64,000 nt of DNA from NCBI RefSeq assembly GCF_902635505.1, contig NC_045432.1, positions 3,391,762 to 3,455,761 on the forward strand. Reading direction: 5' to 3'. The position numbers and the translations under genes are program-made. The DNA is from Sarcophilus harrisii (Eukaryota; Chordata; Mammalia; Dasyuromorphia; Dasyuridae). Shown in pieces: positions 25,800-36,575 of the stretch (positions within the stretch are counted from its first letter, which is position 1; each line of letters starts with the position of its first letter). Under the pieces are notes generated by a model that was given only the letters and a program-made list of their open reading frames with translations, was not told the DNA's origin and did not search any database.

Positions 25800-26520
25800 T
25801 GCACTCATGTTTTCAGTTTCCATTACCAGAATATAGGATATATTCCTCCCTCTCCTCATCCTTGAGAGTCATGTTTTATGACAAATTGTATTCTTTTGTT
25901 TTAGGGAGGAAAAGAAAAACAAGCACAATACCCTTTGTTCCAGCACTGTCTCTCCTGGGTCTGTATCTCAAACAGATCATAAAAAAGGGAAAAGGATCTA
26001 CATGTGCAAAAGTGTTTGTGGCAGCCTTTTTGTAGTGGCAAGGAACACCAGGTAACTGAGGAGAAGCCCATCTGTTGTGGAATGGCTCAATAAATTATGG
26101 GATATGCATGTAATGGAACATTACTCTTCAATAAGAACTGATGAGCAGGTAGATTTCAGAAAGGCTTGGAGAGACTTGCATGAACTGATGCTCAGTGAAG
26201 TTGATAGAACCAAGAGAACACTGTGTACAGCAACAACAAGATTATGTGATTGATCAACTGTGATCGACCTGGCTCTTTTCAATAATGTGGTGATTATGGT
26301 GATTAAAGGCAATTGGAACAGACTTGTGATTCAAAGAGCTATCAGCTGCCAGATAGAGGATTATGGAGACTGTGGATCACAGCACAGTATTTTCACCTTT
26401 TTCAATGTTATTTGTTGGCCTGTTTTCTTTTCTTTCTCATTTTTTCCCTTTGATCTGATTTTTCTTTTTTCTTTTTCACTTTTTCAATCATGTTTATTTA
26501 GAAGAAAATTTAAGACAAAA
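25800..26520 (+). mobile_element. LINE-1 3' end, plus strand
   Basis: Sense-strand L1 tail. 'RIEPREHCVQQQQDYVID'-type sequence follows a decayed ORF2 C-terminus near 26,040-26,230 ('ggaatggctcaataaattat', 'gatagaaccaagagaacact'), then 3' untranslated 'tttttccctttgatctgatt'. It points opposite to the L1 at 21.5-25.4 kb. Confidence 0.7.
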
Positions 26521-27240
26521 ATCAAAATATAAGCATGTTATATTGACTAGGGATATATTGCCATACCCACAACTGTCTAAACTTTATAATGGTTCTTTAA
26601 TTAAAATAAAATTATTTTTATTACCCCAATTTGAAACTATGCCTAATTGAGAAAGTTGTTTCTCAGTTGAAATTCTTAAAAATAACCTATTAGTTTCTGG
26701 GATTGTTAAAGTAAAATAAAAGGTAAAGGACTGAAATAAATGCATATTCATTTTCTTATCTGTCTTTGGTTTCAATCAAAACCCATGAAAGCTTCAAATA
26801 TGCAAACATAATAAATGTTTATTGTTTTTAAAAAACAGTATTTTCAGTTCTCTTATCTAGTCCATGCTGAATATTTTAATTCTACGGATTACCCACTTAT
26901 GAGTTTGGGATCTTTTGGCTGTAAGGAAGGAATGAGGGATAGGAGGAAAGGCAAAAATCTTACAGAAGCAAATAGCATTCTCTTGCCTTCAGTAACTTTG
27001 CATAAATGAATTTCTTTCCTTCAGGAATATTTAACCCAGACTAACTTATTAATGCAATAAACAAATGCTCATGTCTGACAAGAAACAGTTTAAGTCATAA
27101 TGCTTAAGGCAAGAAAAGGAGTAGAGTAAAGAAAGTAAAAATAGATTTGGTTTTAAATTCATTTGGGTTTGCCTACTTTACTATGAGTAGTAAATGGACT
27201 TAACTTCTTGGGAGGCTACTTCATGGCTTAGACTTTAAGG
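26520..27240. other. Unassigned stretch
   Basis: AT-rich, with no recognised gene or repeat core. Confidence 0.3.
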
Positions 27241-27954
27241 AGGAGGGACTTTCTTCCTCAAGTTCTTTGGGGGATAGATCCTTGGCTTCTTAAATTTGTC
27301 ACTGGCTGGACTCCAACTCCAACTTTGTGGAAACTTGTTAGTCTGTTCTGCAATCTTTTGCACCTTGGAGGCCTTTCTCCTTTTACTTGTGGTGTTTCAG
27401 CACTGAGGCTCTGTCCTGTAGAATCCTTTATCCAGCTTGCTCTGTGAAGTTTTGAGCACTTTCTTTCAGTTCCAGCCAGGCTCTCCTGTAACTGGTCCTT
27501 GCTGGAATTGTGTTTCTCTTGTTCTTGATTCCTTGTATCCAGTCCCCAACATTGACCCATATGCCGGCTCCTCCTCTGTGGCAGTAGTCTCTTTCTTATC
27601 TCCCTCCTGTCCTTTTACACATTCATGGGTAAATTACATTATATAAAGTATCTGCAGAATGATTCACTATTAAAAAAAATAACAAAATATTATTGACGGT
27701 TTGCTATCCCCACCCCCAACTTGTCATTTCTCTGCCAGTTTTAGCGGCATTGATTTTGGTGGAAGAAAAGTTTTTTAATTTTGTGTAACCAAAACTATTC
27801 ATTTTGTCTCCTTTGAACCTGTCTGCCTTTTGCTTGGTTGTGACTTCTTCCCCTATTTATACAAATAACAGTTAATTTCTTCCATGCACCTCGCTTTATG
27901 AAGGTAGTCTTTAAGTTCATGAACTATATCCAATTGCAGTCTGACAGAGATTAG

Positions 27955-28377
27955 GTTTTTAATACTTTAATAGTGGAAAGTTTGGACTAGCAGAAGCCAG
28001 CTAGCCAAATGGGGGGACTCTTGTCTCAAAGCATTCAGCTTCGAGCAATTAATTCCAGAGACTTTTACAGGGCTCCAGGTATCAGGAAAACAAAGGCAAG
28101 GGGGACGGGGCAGAACACTGGGTGAGTGGAGAGCCATAATTTCAGGAAAGGATCATAATTCAGTTCTGACAGGATAGGGGTCAGGAGATGTCCATTCTAG
28201 GGCAAGAGATACCCAAGCATTTGAAATAAGCCATCAAGAGTTTTATGACCCTTTGGAAAGGGAGAGTGGCCAGAGCTTCGAGGCCCGAATTTTCTCAGTC
28301 CCAATGGGGCAAGGAAGGGGGGTGGGCACAACAATTCCATTCAGAGCATAATAATTCAGGGAAACTGAGGTATTACA
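27955..28377 (-). mobile_element. Solo LTR (copy in B), truncated
   Basis: The same LTR as 52,993-53,436. The retained end reads 'gaaactgaggtattaca' on the plus strand, the complement of a 5' TGTAAT end. Its other end is lost here, together with about 0.7 kb of the neighbouring L1. Present in B and C but not A. Fossil, no coding part. Confidence 0.65.
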
Positions 28378-28924
28378 CTGCAAAGAGTGATTTGTTTTCT
28401 ATTGTATGTTTCTTTGCTGATATTTTTCCAATTCTTTTCTACAGAGTTATTACTATAGCTCAAATTTCGAGTAAAATATTCCATTGTAATGATGATCACC
28501 AATACCTATTATATGTAATGAAGAAAATTCTTTTGAGCCTTATGGTTTCTGGAAAATTATTTAATAGCAAGGTCAGCAAATTACCATTAAAGTAGGTCAA
28601 TTAATCCCTAAGTGATAGGTGACAGTTTGGCAGGTATATAGAGCTTTCTATATACAATTGCACAGAGGAAAGTATCTCACTAGCAGCACTCCCAGTAAGG
28701 AAAGAAATTCAATAGAGAGGTTTGGGGAGTACTGACAGTGAAAAGTCCAGGGTGAAGGCCACACTCTGAAATAAGAACTGGCACTTAAACCCTTTCCTGG
28801 CTCACAAAAAGTTCTGTGTCATTTGGGAAACAATCAAAAGGTTTGATTGGAACATTTAGCTAAAATTCAGAGGTTGTAAAAACTAAAGTTACATGCTGGT
28901 CAGTTGTACTTTAACCTTTTAAAC

Positions 28925-28937
28925 TGTGTGTGTGTTT

Positions 28938-28976
<39 letters not shown>
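28925..28976. repeat. (GT)n microsatellite
   Basis: Long, nearly pure TG run at 28,942-28,976 with an impure start. Confidence 0.95.
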
Positions 28977-28977
<1 letters not shown>

Positions 28978-29344
28978 CTTATTGGAAATGTCATTGTAAG
29001 TTAGAAGCACCTTCTCATTTTTGTAATAGATTATATTTTATCTGAATTTTAAGGATTATTTTGTTTTCTTCATAAAATAAAAGGGAAAATTAAGGGAACA
29101 GGAGATGGAAGCCCAACTCTTTCTAAGAACTCCCCAAACTACAATACCTTGAAGAAAGGAAAAATAAAATCCTACCACTTGGGTCTACTACTGAATGATG
29201 AGACTCTGTAAAAACAAAGTGCTATGGCATGGATTCTCTCTGAGATTGTAGAACCTGATTTAGCTTTTTTCAAGCAACTTGAATGCTATGAACTGAACAA
29301 CTAAAAGGAAAAAAAAGGTGGTTAAAAACCTATTATTGCTAAAT

Positions 29345-29560
29345 TGATATCTTGCTGTGTTATATGCTCTCCTGCCTAAGAGACTTTAGTTTTGGGAGCA
29401 AAGTGGGTCTTCACAGGTGAATTGCCCAAGGCTCCAACCCTGCTTGGCTCCCTGCTGTGAGCTCTCTTTATTCCTCCCCCTCCCCCTCCTTCTCCTCCTC
29501 CTCCTCCCCCTCCTGCTCCTCCCACCACCCCCACCACTACTACTATTGCTGCTTTTGGCA
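29345..29560. repeat. Interspersed repeat carrying a triplet microsatellite
   Basis: 'gcctaagagactttagtttt', 'cttcacaggtgaattgccca' and 'tgcttggctccctgctgtga' lead into a (CTC)n/(CCA)n/(CTA)n tract. The inverted equivalent is at 43,783-44,100, where the triplet tract is (GTA)n. A degraded one is in copy C at 54,475-54,775. Confidence 0.65.
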
Positions 29561-30179
29561 CTTACTTCTCTCCCACCCCAGCGAGGCAGACGTGCTTCAG
29601 ATAAATTTGGGTGGGAAATAGGGATTTTGAGGCACAGAATGACAATTTTCTCACATCTCTGCAAAGGTTCGAGGACAGGAAATTGAACACAGAGTGTAAA
29701 AGGTTATCAGCCTGCTGCTTGAGAATGAGCCTAGGCTAGTCAGGTTGACTTCCTTTGCCTCACGTGTAAAAGGAGGGGGAGAAGGAAATGAACAATGACT
29801 GCAGGAGGTTCTACAGGAAACCCCCACGTGGGTTCACAATGTCCCTGCGCCAAGTGACTCGTTAGAATAGGCACCTAATCCCGGTTGTGGGGATCTTTAA
29901 ATAGCCTCCGGTCCCTAGGAGCAGGACCGTATCACTTCTTGGCCATGAGAACGCTAGGAGATGGTTGGGCAAGCTCTAGAAAAAGAGAATCTGGCAGCTG
30001 GGAAGAAGGTGGAACGAGGAAGGGAGGGGGAAAGTCCTGCCTGGGCCAGCCGTGTTTGCGACCAAAAAGGGATGATTGGAAATAAAGGCAGCCCTTATGT
30101 GAATATTTGGAGCAAAGGGTCAGGGGTGATTTCCAACATCAAGGTTCTTTGATTACTCTGGTGTTTGATTTTCCCAAAC

Positions 30180-30345
30180 GGAATCAGGGATAGTTTTCAA
30201 CATTCACCTTCGCAAGTCCCCAATTTTTCTCCCTGCGTCCCCCCTCTCTCCTTCCTGGACACAAGTAACCGGATATGGGTTAAACGCGCGCCACTCCACA
30301 CTCATCAATGATGATTTTGACTAAAGTTTGGAAATGACGCAGAAA
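30180..30345 (-). mobile_element. Old LINE-1 3' end just upstream of the promoter
   Basis: 'gatagttttcaacattcacc', the C/T-rich run and 'gatatgggttaaacgcgcgc' follow the L1 tail order ('gatatatgttaaacatgtgc'). The copy at 55,500-55,650 reads 'gatatgggctaaatatgtgc', closer to the L1 form. Confidence 0.5.
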
Positions 30346-30686
30346 CATCATAATGGCAAAAGGAAAAAACGGAGAAAGGATGAAAAGGGGAAAAGGGGGA
30401 AATGGGGAGAGAGGGTGAGGGGCAGGAAGAGGAGAGGAGAAAATGAGAGACGTGGGGGAGGAAACAGTGAGGGACTCAGAGTGAGGAGTGGGGGCGGGGA
30501 GAGCCAAGAGGAAGCTCTGCCCAGTTTCTATGGAAACGCCCCATCCCAGAGTCTGGATGTGGTCTCTAGAATCTGCCTCCCCATTGATTTCCGGTTTCGG
30601 TGATTGGCTTACTCGTCGTCCAATCATCTTCGCTCGTTTCCGTTGTTCGCTGGGTGCTTCCGGTCTTGTAAGAAGTAAGAAGTGAG

Positions 30687-30715
30687 ATGGCGCCTCCTGA
30701 GCTCCAGCTCCTGAG
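30687..30715 (+). CDS. ATRX-like copy B, exon 1 (short upstream frame)
   Basis: ATG at 30,687 reads MAPPELQLLR and the exon ends CTGAG|gtaaat. ATRX exon 1 is also a very short ATG-bearing exon ending in '...ATGAG' in the same phase, so homology is likely. Joined to the next exon, the frame meets a stop at once (AG|A TAA), leaving an upstream frame of 10 codons rather than the ATRX N-terminus. Translation would then have to begin at 31,174. Confidence 0.4.
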
Positions 30716-31140
30716 GTAAATGTTTCTCCTTTGAAAGACATGTCCTTTCCTTTTATTTTTCCCTTGTTGCCATTTCCTTTAGTTAATCAGTAAACATAAG
30801 TCCTTTGTGTGCGTTTCTGAAGCAGTTTCCTTCATTTTCGGCGCGTTATGTGAGGCCGCCTTTCCCCGCTTGGATTCGGCCTCATTTGGCTTTGACCTTT
30901 GCCCCAACCACTGAGAGTTATTGCCATGAGTGTCTTTCCCGGGAGGGAAAGTGTCCTTTGGTGTGTTTCTCCCGGACGGTGCTTGTGGCGTTTTCCCGGG
31001 TTTTATATCATTGGAATTCCTTGTTCTTGAGCCGTGTAACTGACGGTACTTGTGAATGTCCTATCGTTGTGGGCGTGTTTCCTTTGGTGACGTCATTGGC
31101 GATGGGAAGGGTTCATTTGGCTCTTTCCTCTTCTCGCTAG

Positions 31141-31197
31141 ATAAACTCTGCGGGAGGTCCGTGATCTCTTTCCATGGAGAACCCCCACGGCGTTAAG
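31141..31197 (+). CDS. ATRX-like copy B, exon 2 with likely start codon
   Basis: Flanked by a good acceptor (cttctcgctag) and a consensus donor (AAG|gtaagtg). ATG at 31,174 (ccATGG context) gives MENPHGVK, then splices in phase 0 into exon 3. An in-frame TGA lies just upstream of the ATG, so this is the only start for the frame. I see no counterpart in ATRX exons 2-3 as I remember them, so this exon appears lineage-specific and replaces the first roughly 80 residues. Confidence 0.5.
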
Positions 31198-31742
31198 GTA
31201 AGTGCGGTTTCCTCGGGGGTCAATGAGTTGTAAGCGGGAACAAATTCTCGTCGTTTCTGCTCCTGTGCTGAAATATTTTATGCATGTAAATGAACGACCC
31301 AGGCAAGGAACCGGGGATTTTAATCAGTGGTTGCGTGTTTCTGGCTCTTAATTCTTTGGCCCCAGCGAAAAAAGGCCTTTTGTGACAGGAAACCCACTGA
31401 GACTCACGCCTGGTTACTATTATTATATTATTATTATTATTCAGTTATTATTATATTAAGGCAACATACCATGTGGAATAAAAATCCATGTTTCCTGATA
31501 AACGCTGGTCCTGTGTATATAAAAATGTTTATTGACATAAATTTACTTTTAAATATATAATTGATAAGTGCCAATATATCCTTTCCTAATTATACCCTGC
31601 TTGAGGGTAACTGGGGAAACAAAAGAGGGGGAAAGAATGAAAAAGGCTCACAGCAGGGAACAAAGGAACAATTTACAAGGAAGTGAAGAAAAGATGGGCA
31701 CTTACTAATATAATTTCTTCTACTAATATATGTGTGTGTGTA

Positions 31743-32515
31743 TATACACTTTTTTTTTTCTTTTTTTTTTTCTTTTTTATTATAGTAACTTTTTATTGAC
31801 AATCCATGCCAGGGTAATTTTTTTTTTACAACATTATCCCTTGCACTGACTTCTGTTCCGATTTTTCCCTCCCACCCTCCACCCCCTCCCCTAGATGACA
31901 AGCAGTCCTATATATGTTGAATATGTCCTAGTATATCCTAGATACAATGTATGTGTGCAGATCCAAACAGTTCTCTTGTTGCACAGGGAGAATTGGATTC
32001 AGAAGGTACAAATAACCCAGGAAGAAAAACAAAAATGCAAACAGTTTATATTCATTTCCCAGTGTTTGTTTCTTTGGGTGTAGCTGCTTCTGTCCATCAT
32101 TGATCAATTGAAACTGAATTAGGTCTCTTTGTCAAAGAAATCCACTTCCATCAGATTACATCTTCATACACTATCGTTGTTGATGTATATAATGATCTCT
32201 GGTTCTGCTCATTTCACTTAGCATCAGTTCATGTAATTCTCTCCAAGCCTCTCTGTATTCCTCCTGCTGGTCATTTCTTACAGAACAATAATATTCCATA
32301 ACATTCGTATACCACAATTTACCCAACCATTCTCCAATTGATGGGCATCCACTCAGTTTCTAGCTTCTAGCCACTACAAACAGGGCTGCCACAAACATTT
32401 TGGCACATACTGGTCCCTTTCCCTTCTTTAGTATCTCCTTGGGGTATAAGCCCAGTAGAAACACTGCTAGATCAAAGGGTATGCACAGTTTGATAACTTT
32501 TTGGGCATTATACAC
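31743..32515 (-). mobile_element. LINE-1 3' end inserted in intron 2 of copy B only
   Basis: The minus strand is an L1 tail (plus strand: 'ttttattgacaatccatgcc', 'cctctgtattcctcctgctg', 'tatgcacagtttgataactt'). It is flanked by 'tatacac' on both sides (31,743-31,749 and 32,509-32,515), a likely target duplication. In copy C the flanks are continuous ('cacacgtatactttcttaaa', about 57,027-57,046), so the insertion came after the B/C duplication. Confidence 0.8.
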
Positions 32516-33399
32516 ATTCTTAAACCGGTAATTTTTTGTATATATTTTTAATCCTCCATGACAATGTTCTCTTTGGTTTTATTTTGTTTCATATTTCTTT
32601 TTGCTTTTTCTCTTTTATTAGTCTGCTTTTTAAATTAAAATGATTTTTTAAAAAATGAAGTGTATAAGGCATTCATTATTAATTGAATGAAAAAATGGCG
32701 ACTCGGGAGTATGATGTTGTCCTTCACAATCATAAGGAAGAAATTGTAAACAATGGAAGTCTAAATATGACAGAAAATACAGTCAAAATAAAACTTTAAT
32801 TTTTTTTTTCAAATAAGACTTAGGTTGCAGCAGAAATGCTTATTTTCAGTACTATAATAATTCAGCCATTCGAGAATGGCTACTACATTAGCCAAATTAG
32901 TAAGCTGAAGATAAATATATGCATGGACAAAGAAGAAACTTTTTTATATGAGAGGATTGGATACAGGGTAATATTAAAAATTATCAGTTAATAACTTATT
33001 TATAAGGAAACAAAGAACAATATGAAAGAGAGAAAAAAGGTCAGGGAGTGAGGGAGGGGGAGACAGAGCTGCAAACTCCTTTGATCCAGCAAATATGAGA
33101 TAAGAAGTTTAGGGTCCTTGCACTTACTCTGTTAATAGATTTGCTTCCCCTGCACCAAATTCTACTTGAAATAGGGAAAAGACTGGGAAATGGATGAAAA
33201 AAGAGCAAAAAATGGAAACAGCTCAGGCACTCAGCAAAAACATGTTTCCTGAGAATAGATTCTATAATGTGACCAAAGTGCAAACTTACTTTCTACCTCC
33301 ACCTGCCTTTCAAACATCCAGAACTGCATGTGAAGGAGACATCTTAAGCCTGGTATGTGTAAGATTATTTTTCTTATCTTCCTTATTTCTGACAAGGAT

Positions 33400-34200
33400 A
33401 TCCACCATCTTTCTAGTCCCTCAGGCTTACAGCCTAGGAGTCATTCTGAACTTCTCAGTGTCTCTTACCCTCCATATCCAAGTTGTTGTCCCAGTGTATT
33501 GATTTTACCGTCTTAACCCCTCTCAAATACTCCCTTTCTCCCCGCCTCGTACAGGCCCTGGTTATAATTTCACATCTAGACTATGGCAATACCCTGACTT
33601 AAGTTTTTCCCAGTCCACTCTAGTAACCTTTCAATCACTACAGTGATTTTCCTAAAACACCATTTCAATGATGTCATTCTCTGTTCCTTAGCTCCCCCAC
33701 GCCCATCCCATATCAATAAACCCCAGTGGCAAGACCAGGTATAAAATGCTTGGAACTGGGTTTCAAAACCCATCATAACCTACCACTCTTCTGCCTTTCC
33801 ATATGCTTCTTACCTTGCCCTATATAATACAGTAACACTGGCCTCCTGGCCATTCTCTGAACAAGACCCCTTTCTCTGGCCATTCTCTGATTTTTCCCCA
33901 TCCCTGCAATGCCCTCCTTACTCATCTCTAGCCACTGATTCTGTTCCTTTAAGTCTGAACTGAAATGCAGCCTTCTCAGGAACCTTACCTTGCCCCTCCT
34001 AATTCCATTGTCAACTTTTCCCATTTATCCGCTATATAGCTTCTTTTGATCTGTTTGCTAGTTATCTTGCTATAAGCTGGTCAGCTTCTTGAGTACAGGG
34101 ACCAACTTTTTGCATCTCCTGTGCTTATCTCAAATCTGTTGGAAATTCTGATCTGTAATTTACTGAAGTAAACTCTGTCATGACCAGTCTGACACAACTG
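33400..34200 (+). repeat. Old CR1/L2-like repeat
   Basis: The order 'ctagactatggcaatacc', 'cctaaaacaccatttcaatg', 'ccatccctgcaatgccctcc', 'cagcttcttgagtacaggga' follows an ancient mammalian repeat with the same sequence of phrases. A copy is present at 57,960-58,640, so it predates the duplication. Confidence 0.55.
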
Positions 34201-34204
34201 AAAA

Positions 34205-34450
34205 ATGAATGGACAAGAACACCTTTGGATAACTAAGTGACTTAGTACAGAATGGCCTGGATTCAGAAAGTCTTATCTTCCTGAGTTCAAATCTGACCCC
34301 AGAAATTTACTCATGGCATAATCCTGGGGGAGTCACTTCATCCTGTTTGTCTTAGTGTCCTCCCATGTAGAATGAGTGGGAGAAGTAATGGCAAAGCACT
34401 CCAATATCTCACATGAAGGTCACAAAGAGTTGTATACACCTAAAAAACAA
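34205..34450 (+). mobile_element. Marsupial-type tRNA-derived SINE in intron 2
   Basis: 'gataactaagtgacttagta' head, 'ctgagttcaaatctgacccc' and 'agtcacttcatcctg' body. Shared with copy C (58,705-58,920). It ends about 45 bp before exon 3, so the exon 3 acceptor lies very close to a SINE tail. Confidence 0.75.
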
Positions 34451-34494
34451 AAACCGTGAATTCACTGACACTTGTATTTGGTTTTTCTTTTTAG

Positions 34495-34538
34495 GGTAGT
34501 GGGCAATCTGAAGAACTGAAGCCATCATGCCTTGAGAG
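34495..34538 (+). CDS. ATRX-like copy B, exon 3
   Basis: Acceptor tttctttttag; 44 bases encoding GSGQSEELKPSCLE plus two bases of the next codon; donor gttagt. Corresponds to the short ATRX segment 'GSSRSKRKPSIVTK': same length class, same GS start, same following segment. Copy C has the same exon (58,982-59,025) reading GSGRSEELKPSCPE. Confidence 0.65.
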
Positions 34539-34836
34539 GTTAGTTAGTGTTTCTGACCAAAGTACATGGATTTATTTTAAAAATACAAATACACCAAGGA
34601 TGTTGTCCATCTAACTGCTGTCTTTATATCTCTGTCTTCTGCTCTTTCTCCTTCTATATCTTTGTGAAAGATACAAGGTATGAAGTGAGGCAAGTTAATA
34701 CTGAGTTGTGTATGGAATTATGAACATTGTTTGAAACTATTTTCATATCAACTTTACTAACACTCACCAAGGAAGCTGGTTTTCTGAAAATTTTCACTTG
34801 TTTTAAGTATAAACATAGATTTTAAATTTTCTTTAG

Positions 34837-34943
34837 GAACGAACATATGGACTGTGATGATGGACAGATGGTGCATGAATCTATCAATGCATTTCATTCA
34901 GAAGAAAATTCAGATGTTCTTGTGACAAAAAGCTTCTCAGAAG
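34837..34943 (+). CDS. ATRX-like copy B, exon 4
   Basis: 107 bases; joined after exon 3 it reads RNEHMDCDDGQMVHESINAF and continues acidic to ...SFSEG. This lines up with human ATRX 'KYVESDDEKPLDDETVNEDA...LPKG' in length, acidity and the closing K/E-G. Acceptor ctttag, donor gtatat. The partner exon in copy C is 59,325-59,431. Confidence 0.7.
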
Positions 34944-36461
34944 GTATATTGTATCATAATGCTTTACATATTTGAAAGTTAACACTCCTAGTTATGGGTA
35001 GAAAATTTGGTTTTCTTTGTATAAAACTACTTTTCATTGTCATAAAATTTTAGTCATAGAAGAACTAGATTCATAGCCATAAGGGACTTTAGAATGTATC
35101 TAAATCCCTGATAGTACAGATTAGGAAACAGGCACTAAAAATAACATGGCTTACTCAAAATCATTTGTCATTATTTGTCATTAATAGCCTCTTTGTTTTA
35201 TAGGCCCTTAATTTAAACTACCTTGCAAATTAGTAATTTTTGAAATGGCTTTGATATAGGGAGGTTGTTTTAAAGATTATTTTTGTTTTATTTTAAGTTA
35301 AAAGCTGCTGGCTTTTATCCTGGGGAACTTTTGACCTTTTTTTGCCACTTCTTGGTTTGTCTCTTGACCTTGGTATATGCTTCCAATATTCATTTTCTAC
35401 CCTCTGTTTATTTAGACACTGACCTTGGGGTGCGTCATTTGTATAGGTGAGCTTTTAGTTTACCTCAGGAGGGAGGGGTGCCTCACTTCCTGCTCATCTC
35501 TTTTCCTCAAGCTTTGGCCTTATTTTCCTGTAGTAGTAGACCTATACACCTAAATGCTTATACCAAAGTGTCCAGGGGCACTTGATCTGCCAAATCAAAT
35601 AGTTATCCTTCTACCCTCCACCTCAATCCTAATTCTATTTTTATCTCTATGCTGCACTTCATACTCATGTTATAGTATCTCCTCTTTTCTTGTACTTATT
35701 TTCCTGCCTCTGTCTATTTCTTGGTCTCTCTCTCTCTCTTTTTTTTTTTTTTGCTTGCTTATTATTCATTTTGCACATCTACTTCTTGGCCTTGGGGCCT
35801 TTCATTTCTCTTGGTGATTATTGTGCACTAAAGGCTTTAATTTTCACCAATATACAGTTGATACCCCTAGCCCTGTATGAAAAGCACACTGTAACTGTTG
35901 CATTTTTTCAGGCCCACATCAGCTGTCCTATTTTACACATGAGGAAACTGAGGCAGAGAAAAGCTAAATGACTCTCTGATTTCTAGATACAGGCACCTTT
36001 GTTGCTGTGGCTGATGAGAATGAGAGCTTCTTGAGATCAGGGACTTGATTTTCTATTTTTGTTATCAGTGCTCTGAAGCTCTGCCAGAGGGCAGGTAATA
36101 CTCTAAAATCTTTGGTCTTGGAGAATAAAGCTTAAGGTTCTAAAAGGTCGTGGGAAATTCTAACTCTTTGGAATGGTTTTTCCCTCTGAGGCTTTAGAAT
36201 GGGAAGAAGAACAAAGACAGAATATTAATGCTCCACCTTCCTCCTGTGGGTTTTTTCTAAAGAATTTCATTTTGAATATCACAGTTCTGGTTTTGAAAAT
36301 TTCCAGATTGCAAGTAAGAGGTTGTGATGAAATCCCTTAGCATCTTGGAATCCTTCATTTTATTTTATCCAGTGGTTTTTAAAACTTTTTTTTAATTCTG
36401 AAATTCAGGGTGGATTCAGTGTTTTCACATAATTAGCATCATGATTGTTATTAAATTGTAG

Positions 36462-36575
36462 GTAATGTGGTTGCACCACCAGAACCAAAGCAGAAGGAAG
36501 ACAAAGATGATTTTCAAGAGCCTGAAGTTGGGCACAAAAGCAAAATGGAGACTAAAACTTCCAAAAGACATGTTG
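36462..36575 (+). CDS. ATRX-like copy B, exon 5 (ATRX exon 6 equivalent)
   Basis: 114 bases between ttgtag and gtaagt. Reads GNVVAPPEPKQKEDKDDFQE then PEVGHKSKMETKTSKRHV. Human ATRX has 'GTVIVQPEPVLNEDKDDFKG' then 'PEFRSRSKMKTENLKKR' at this place. This is the strongest single match outside the ADD exon and it fixes the identity of the locus. In ATRX the equivalent exon is alternatively spliced. It ends in phase 1, as in ATRX. Confidence 0.8.

Larger units (their letters stand above)
30400..31260 (+). promoter_or_regulatory. CpG-rich promoter of ATRX-like copy B
   Basis: CpG density rises sharply here in an otherwise AT-rich window. Just upstream of exon 1 there is an inverted CCAAT (ATTGG, 30,602-30,606), a CCAAT (30,620-30,624) and two ETS-type sites ('tttccggtttcgg' near 30,588 and CTTCCGG near 30,658), with no TATA box. 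This is a housekeeping-style promoter. The copy C equivalent (55,700-56,500) keeps CCAAT but has lost most CpGs and the ETS sites, suggesting that B stayed unmethylated or active in the germ line longer. Confidence 0.6.

Noticed and set aside
29376-29561. Glycine-rich minus-strand frames
   Set aside because: Translation of the (CTC)n/(CCA)n tract; no gene signal.
30280-30741. 153-codon minus-strand frame over the promoter
   Set aside because: Overlaps the CpG-rich promoter and an L1 tail; serine/proline-rich by composition and not conserved as a frame in copy C.
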